Source of the DNA: Lumnitzera littorea
Taxonomy: Eukaryota; Streptophyta; Magnoliopsida; Myrtales; Combretaceae
Assembly: GCA_024138015.1 (NCBI GenBank)
Contig: JAMXBB010000006.1
Coordinates: 76,600,135-76,664,134, forward strand
DNA: 64,000 nucleotides
Reading direction: 5' to 3'
In this document: piece by piece, positions 59,451 through 64,000 of the stretch
How positions within the stretch are numbered: position 1 is the stretch's first letter
Layout of the letters: each line of letters begins with the position of its first letter
Notes under the pieces: model-generated
Told to the model about the DNA's origin: nothing
Seen by the model: only the letters and a program-made list of their open reading frames with translations
Database searches by the model: none
Position numbers and translations under genes: made by a program

Positions 59451-60489
59451 TGTAAACCCTAGAAAATCGGTAATCTGAACCCTAATTTAAGTCCGAGTAT
59501 TTTAAACTTTGTCATGAGTCAATAAGGCAAGTAACAATAAAAGTTTATGAAATTTAATAAATCGAATATAACATCGATAATAAAAACCTTTGAACTTAAT
59601 CGAAACCCTAAATCACATACCAAAACCCTAAATCACATACCAAAACCTTAAATCCGATTTTTACACAATTACCCGAAATCGAATCCGAACTTAATCGAAA
59701 CTCTAAAACTATAACTTTAAGCCTATAAAATAATTAAATATCACTTAATAGTGATATAATGGTAGTCGATTGTAATTATCGACTAAATCGCATAATTGTA
59801 TAAAATTTGTAACGAAATTGTTAAAGTAACTTATAAAAATTATAATTGTAACGGATACCAATTAAATTGATAAATTTTCATAAAATTCCAAAATTAATTT
59901 ATAATTATTATTTTTATGATTTTTATATTTAGAAAAATTACATATAATTATGTCTAATTTTCTTTTTCTACCATTTTTTTCTATTTTCCTTTCGTTCTTT
60001 TTCCTTCTTTTCTTTTCCTCTTCTATTTTTTTTCCCTTTTCATACATGAATTCCAACTACAAATGTAGCAGCCTATGTAATTAAATTTGATTACAAGTGT
60101 CACCAAATTAAGAGATAAGGACAAGATAATTAAAGAATGTATCTTGTCCAATTTAATGAAGAGATTAGGATAGATTATTTTTCTTTTTTTTCATTTGTTT
60201 CCCTTAAATCTTACTTGCTACACACACGTCTAAAGAAATCTAGAAAAAAAAAATAGATAGAAACCGAATACATAAAAGAAGAAAGAAAAGAAAAAAAAAC
60301 AACACAAAAGAGCAAAACAAAAGGAAACTAAGAACAAGAAGAAAATTAAGAAAAAGAAGAAGAAGGAAGAGAAAAAGAAGAAGAAAATTAAGGATCATAT
60401 CAACATATTTAGGTAAGTATATTTATTTTAATTGTATATATGTATATTATATGGTATGTACATGTATATACTAAGTATTTTGTTGTATT

Positions 60490-61090
60490 TTACTAAATGT
60501 TTCATTACATGTACACAAATAGATGTATGGGTAGATAAACAAATATATATGTATTCCTTATGTTTGTATAAATATATGTATGTAGACATGTATGTATATA
60601 TATACTATTAGGTAGAATATACGGTATATGTGTATACATGTATGTATAAATTAGAATATATATATAGTAAATATTTGGAAATCTTACTATTTGGATATAT
60701 ATATGCATGTACACAAAAAATAAATAAATATATATGTATATATAAAGAAGCATACATATAGTATGTATTTAGTATTTTCATGAATTAAATATATATATGT
60801 ACACGTGAATATGAATATTTATGTATATATGTATATAATCTTTATTTTCATATATATATATATATATATAAGTATAAGTATATGTATATTATATATATAT
60901 ATATAAACATGTGCTTCATTTTCATGTATACATGTAAGTTATTATTTTCTTATATATGTATATATATATATATATATATATGTGGCGTGAATATGTGTAT
61001 ATAAATGTATGTAAATCTATATCTAGTATGTTCATATTACAAGGAATTTTGTATATATAGTTATACAAGTATTTATATATATATGTATAT
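60490..61090. repeat. Degenerate TATATG/TATA expansion in family A LTR
   Basis: About 600 bp of TA, TATG and TACATG words. The other family A copy (10201-10400) has a much shorter version, so the expansion is copy-specific. The minus-strand frame at 60505-60753 is a product of this composition. Confidence 0.9.
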
Positions 61091-62741
61091 TATGGAATAT
61101 TAGAAAATAATAAATTATAAAAAAAATAATATAATAAATCTAAAATCTCAAAAATAGGTAAAAATAAGTAACTAAGGTAAAATAAGCTTAAAATAATAAA
61201 ATTAACAATTATATGATTTAAATAATTATTAAATCATAAATATACTAAGAAAAAGGTAAAATTAATATTTTCTAAGTTTTTAAATTAAAATAATAAATTT
61301 TGTGATATTTTTATATCACAGTTCAAACTGCGAGTCACAACGTCTAAAACAGACTTCGTTACAAAAAAATACGCTCGAAAACGATCAAAATGAATTATAA
61401 GTTCATAACAATCCGAGCAAAAACGAAAAAGTTATATGCTTTTCGATAAAAAGCTCGAATTGACAATTTCATGTAACTAAGTAAAGTAAACATTACAAAT
61501 TATGATACTGGTTTAGCTTCAAATTCCTAAACTTACAATTTTCTATATTCCTTATTCTCAAGTGATCCCGACCTTGACCCTAAGCTACCCTTAGATTATT
61601 ATGATCCTTGAATCGATCATGGCTAAGTGAGTTTTTCCTAATGATCCTATACTTGTTTGTGTTTGTAATTAGTGAATATGAATTATGCTTAATAATTGAA
61701 TGTTGTATGGGGATAGGTTATGCTTGTATATGATGACTATTGTTCATGGTAAAGTTACTTTAAAGTATGATAACATATTGATTGTTGCATAATAGATTTG
61801 CTAGGAACTAATTGTTTGTGACCTTGTTGATCACTAAATAATACGACCTAATTTTACTCGACTAGAAAAAGTTAACTTGAAATATACATAATCATATACC
61901 GCATAATTAATTCCAACCGTCACATTATACAAAGGTAGCAAGAGGCCATACATGGGTTAGTTATTTGATTGTTATAGATTTCATATGGTACACACGTGCA
62001 ATATGACCTTACCCTAGCCCACAGGATTACTAGGCATTGGAGGCGCCAATTGCCTAGCTAAGGGTTAAGTCTAGAGGCCTCCGTTTAGGGATGAGTAAGG
62101 GCTGCATGAAACTACTCACAATCATACGTAGAACTCGTTTTTTGATAAAACTGAGAATAGATATACCATTACATTTTTAAATACGAAACGCAGAGTTTCA
62201 TTATGAGATAAGTTCTAATATAATACCCGAATCTAACTGTACCGATGTATCTCCAACCCTGATTTCAGGAAGGCATTAAATCTAAGTTGCATGCAATACC
62301 TGGTCACTTGCATGTATATGTTTGGTATACTAATTGACATGCATTTATTTGATTGAATTTAATTAATGTGTAACTTGATTGTAGTATGGTTGAGGGGATT
62401 ATCTCAGTAAACTAGTTAACTTATACCCTTGTAGTCTTCTCTCGCAGGCTAAGTTGTTTGTAGAGTTAAGCCGCCACATACCGGAGGTTAGTTGTTCATC
62501 AAGGGGTCAATATGGGAGCAAGACGTGATCAGAGTGTTCACATGATAGTTTATCTAGATTATAGATCTGAATATGTGATAAATTGATATTAGTTTGAGTT
62601 GAGAAGTTTTAAAGACCTCTTATCTATAAATTATTATAGAAATAGACTATGTTTTATATTTCTTTATCTCATTATTATTATCATGAAATGATATTGCTAA
62701 TGCTTACGTAACTCTTGGTTGTTAGTCGTAGTTGTAGCTTT

Positions 62742-62805
62742 GTATATCATATAAATGGTTGTTGATTGTAAGGGAATTCAATTTACAGTCCTTTGTACGG
62801 TATAC
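62742..62805 (+). other. LTR-terminal hairpin (family A, full copy)
   Basis: Arms 62742-62769 and 62779-62805 are complementary with some G-U pairs; loop of about 9 nt. Confidence 0.6.
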
Positions 62806-62846
62806 GGCGACTGCTATGACTAGCCCCCTCGGGTCGTGACACCATA

Positions 62847-64000
62847 AGCCCAATAAAGTCACTAACTTTAGTTTGAACCAAAAATAAGCCCATTTGACAA
62901 ATTAAGCCTACTTAAAAGCCCAATAAGTTGTTGTTAGCCTTAGGAGTGTAAATCAAAGTTGGAAACCTGAACTTAAGGAGTATTTTAAGCCTAGAATAAG
63001 ATCCTAAGCCCAAGCCTAAAGGATTTCCCAAGTTATCAAAAAGCCCAATAATCAAATAAAGCCCAAAAGTACTTCAAATCATGAGGATCGCTACTATTCT
63101 GATCTATAGGTAGATTTGCATACCTCATCTAAAAAATATAACATCACCACATTAAAGTACACTAAAAAATGATGAAGATTGACCATATGATCATAAAAAT
63201 CGAATTTAAAACGAGAAAGTTATCCGCGATTGAACTTTAAGGAAAAATTAGGAAAATACGAAACCTAGTCAAAAGTATAATTTAAAGGGTTTTAACTTAG
63301 TTTCTTAAGTTCTATTTCAAATCCTTATAGTATCATACTTATGATGTCCAGGGTACTCGGCTTTTAGAGACGACCTACCCTCAAATTACTTCAATTGATC
63401 CGTATGGCTGAGTGATTAAATTCCTAATGACTCTATACTTGATTTTGCTTATAGAGTAGTTACACTTAAACTTATATAAGGAACTTGGATGCTTGTAGGA
63501 TATGGGACATACATGTGTATGAATTTATGATTAAATGCTATGGCTAGGTAATTACATAATAATGATAATTGTTTATGATAATGTATATGTACATTCGTAT
63601 GGAATGAAATTGTCTAATCACTACGAAAACCGAGCTAATTACTTATACAATTAAGAAATTCAATAAATCATGCATTCCCTATAATTGCATTTGGATGACA
63701 TGACTGCCACTTTACACAGAAAATGGGAAAGGACTCATAAGAAGAGGACCACCTGCAAGATTGGATACTAGCTATGCCATCATTTTTATTGAGTCTCTGT
63801 CCTAAGCTAATGGGCTTGCTAAGCATTAGGAGACGCTAACCATTGGCGAAAGGCCATGTCTTGTGGCTTCTACTTAGGGCATGTGTTTATAGATTGCGGA
63901 GGCTACCACACCATTAGACTTAGGATTTTGAAAATATAATTTATTACTAGGAATGAAAGTATATTATATACATTATATATATATATGGTTTTGTTTTGAC
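62847..64000 (+). mobile_element. Long LTR (family B/D-like), right part, cut by window end
   Basis: Continues the host of the solo LTR: wording such as AAGCCCAATAA on this side fits AGCCTAGAACTC on the other side of the insertion. The block at 63140-63235 is the conserved GATGAAGA...AAACGAGAAAGTTAT segment shared by all these LTRs. 63780-63930 matches 22745-22890 closely. No gene up to the window end. Confidence 0.65.

Larger units (their letters stand above)
59451..62841 (+). mobile_element. Solo LTR, family A, full length 3391 bp
   Basis: Starts TGTAAACCCTAGAAAATC and ends CTCGGGTCGTGACA. CCATA stands on both sides (59446-59450 and 62842-62846), a perfect target duplication. It is the intact counterpart of the deleted copy at 9277-10856. 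In order: two perfect 20-bp-spaced AAACCCTAA boxes plus a decayed third (59603-59651), pyrimidine tract (59957-60040), purine tract (60280-60400), donor-like AG|GTAAGT (60411-60418), AT-rich microsatellite expansion, conserved block (61370-61450), acceptor-like CTTCTCTCGCAG|GCT ending at 62447, terminal hairpin (62742-62805). No coding region. Confidence 0.9.

Overview
The window looks like gene-poor nuclear DNA from a flowering plant. It is strongly AT-rich, contains no intact host gene, and is built almost entirely from decayed LTR retrotransposons inserted into one another. The Ty3/gypsy chromovirus-type and Ty1/copia SIRE-type domains, the initiator-Met-tRNA primer sites and the long LTRs ending in GGGTCGTGACA or similar are all plant features. 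Nothing bacterial or viral in layout is present. I could not name the species.

Layout. 1-512: decayed minus-strand coding fragment resembling plant DUF7745-type proteins. About 1380-3489: Tat/Ogre-like LTR with a G-rich island. 4689-12882: a full-length, heavily mutated Ty3/gypsy element (LTR, gag, PR, RT, RNase H, IN, LTR) whose pol is split by a solo LTR (9277-10856) with a perfect 5-bp target duplication. Its 3' LTR runs straight into the leader of a second copy (12883-19188), a tandem LTR-internal-LTR-internal' arrangement. That copy is itself split by an inverted LTR (13241-15964) and a solo LTR (17007-17930) and is cut off at 19188. 19189-26989: LTR complex, primer site, gag, PR and RT of a third, Tekay/Del-like gypsy element. 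26990 to about 29450: another LTR-like block. 29740-30505: a dispersed repeat that recurs at 44030-44792. About 30840-33904: candidate mitochondrial-like DNA. 33905-37629: long solo LTR. 38023-42407: minus-strand element with two LTRs carrying only gag and protease, plus a duplicated primer-site/LTR segment. 44793-56823: SIRE-type copia element with a two-level nested insertion in gag (solo LTR 46730-51636 containing solo LTR 47866-50725). 56824 to the window end: a long LTR interrupted by a further solo LTR (59451-62841).

No working gene set is encoded. Every gag/pol region carries many stops, frameshifts or lost catalytic residues. The value of the window is its insertion stratigraphy: target duplications are still readable for most nested insertions, and at two sites the split reading frame becomes continuous when the insertion is mentally removed.

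The most interesting unexplained signals lie inside the long LTRs, not in the proteins. Several divergent LTR families share telomere-like AAACCCTAA boxes near the 5' end, a pyrimidine tract followed by a purine tract, a splice-donor-like AG|GTRAGT directly after the purine tract, an acceptor-like pyrimidine-AG near the 3' end, and (in three copies) a terminal hairpin whose arms differ in sequence but stay complementary. I found no CRISPR array, tRNA gene, rRNA gene or clearly new protein system.
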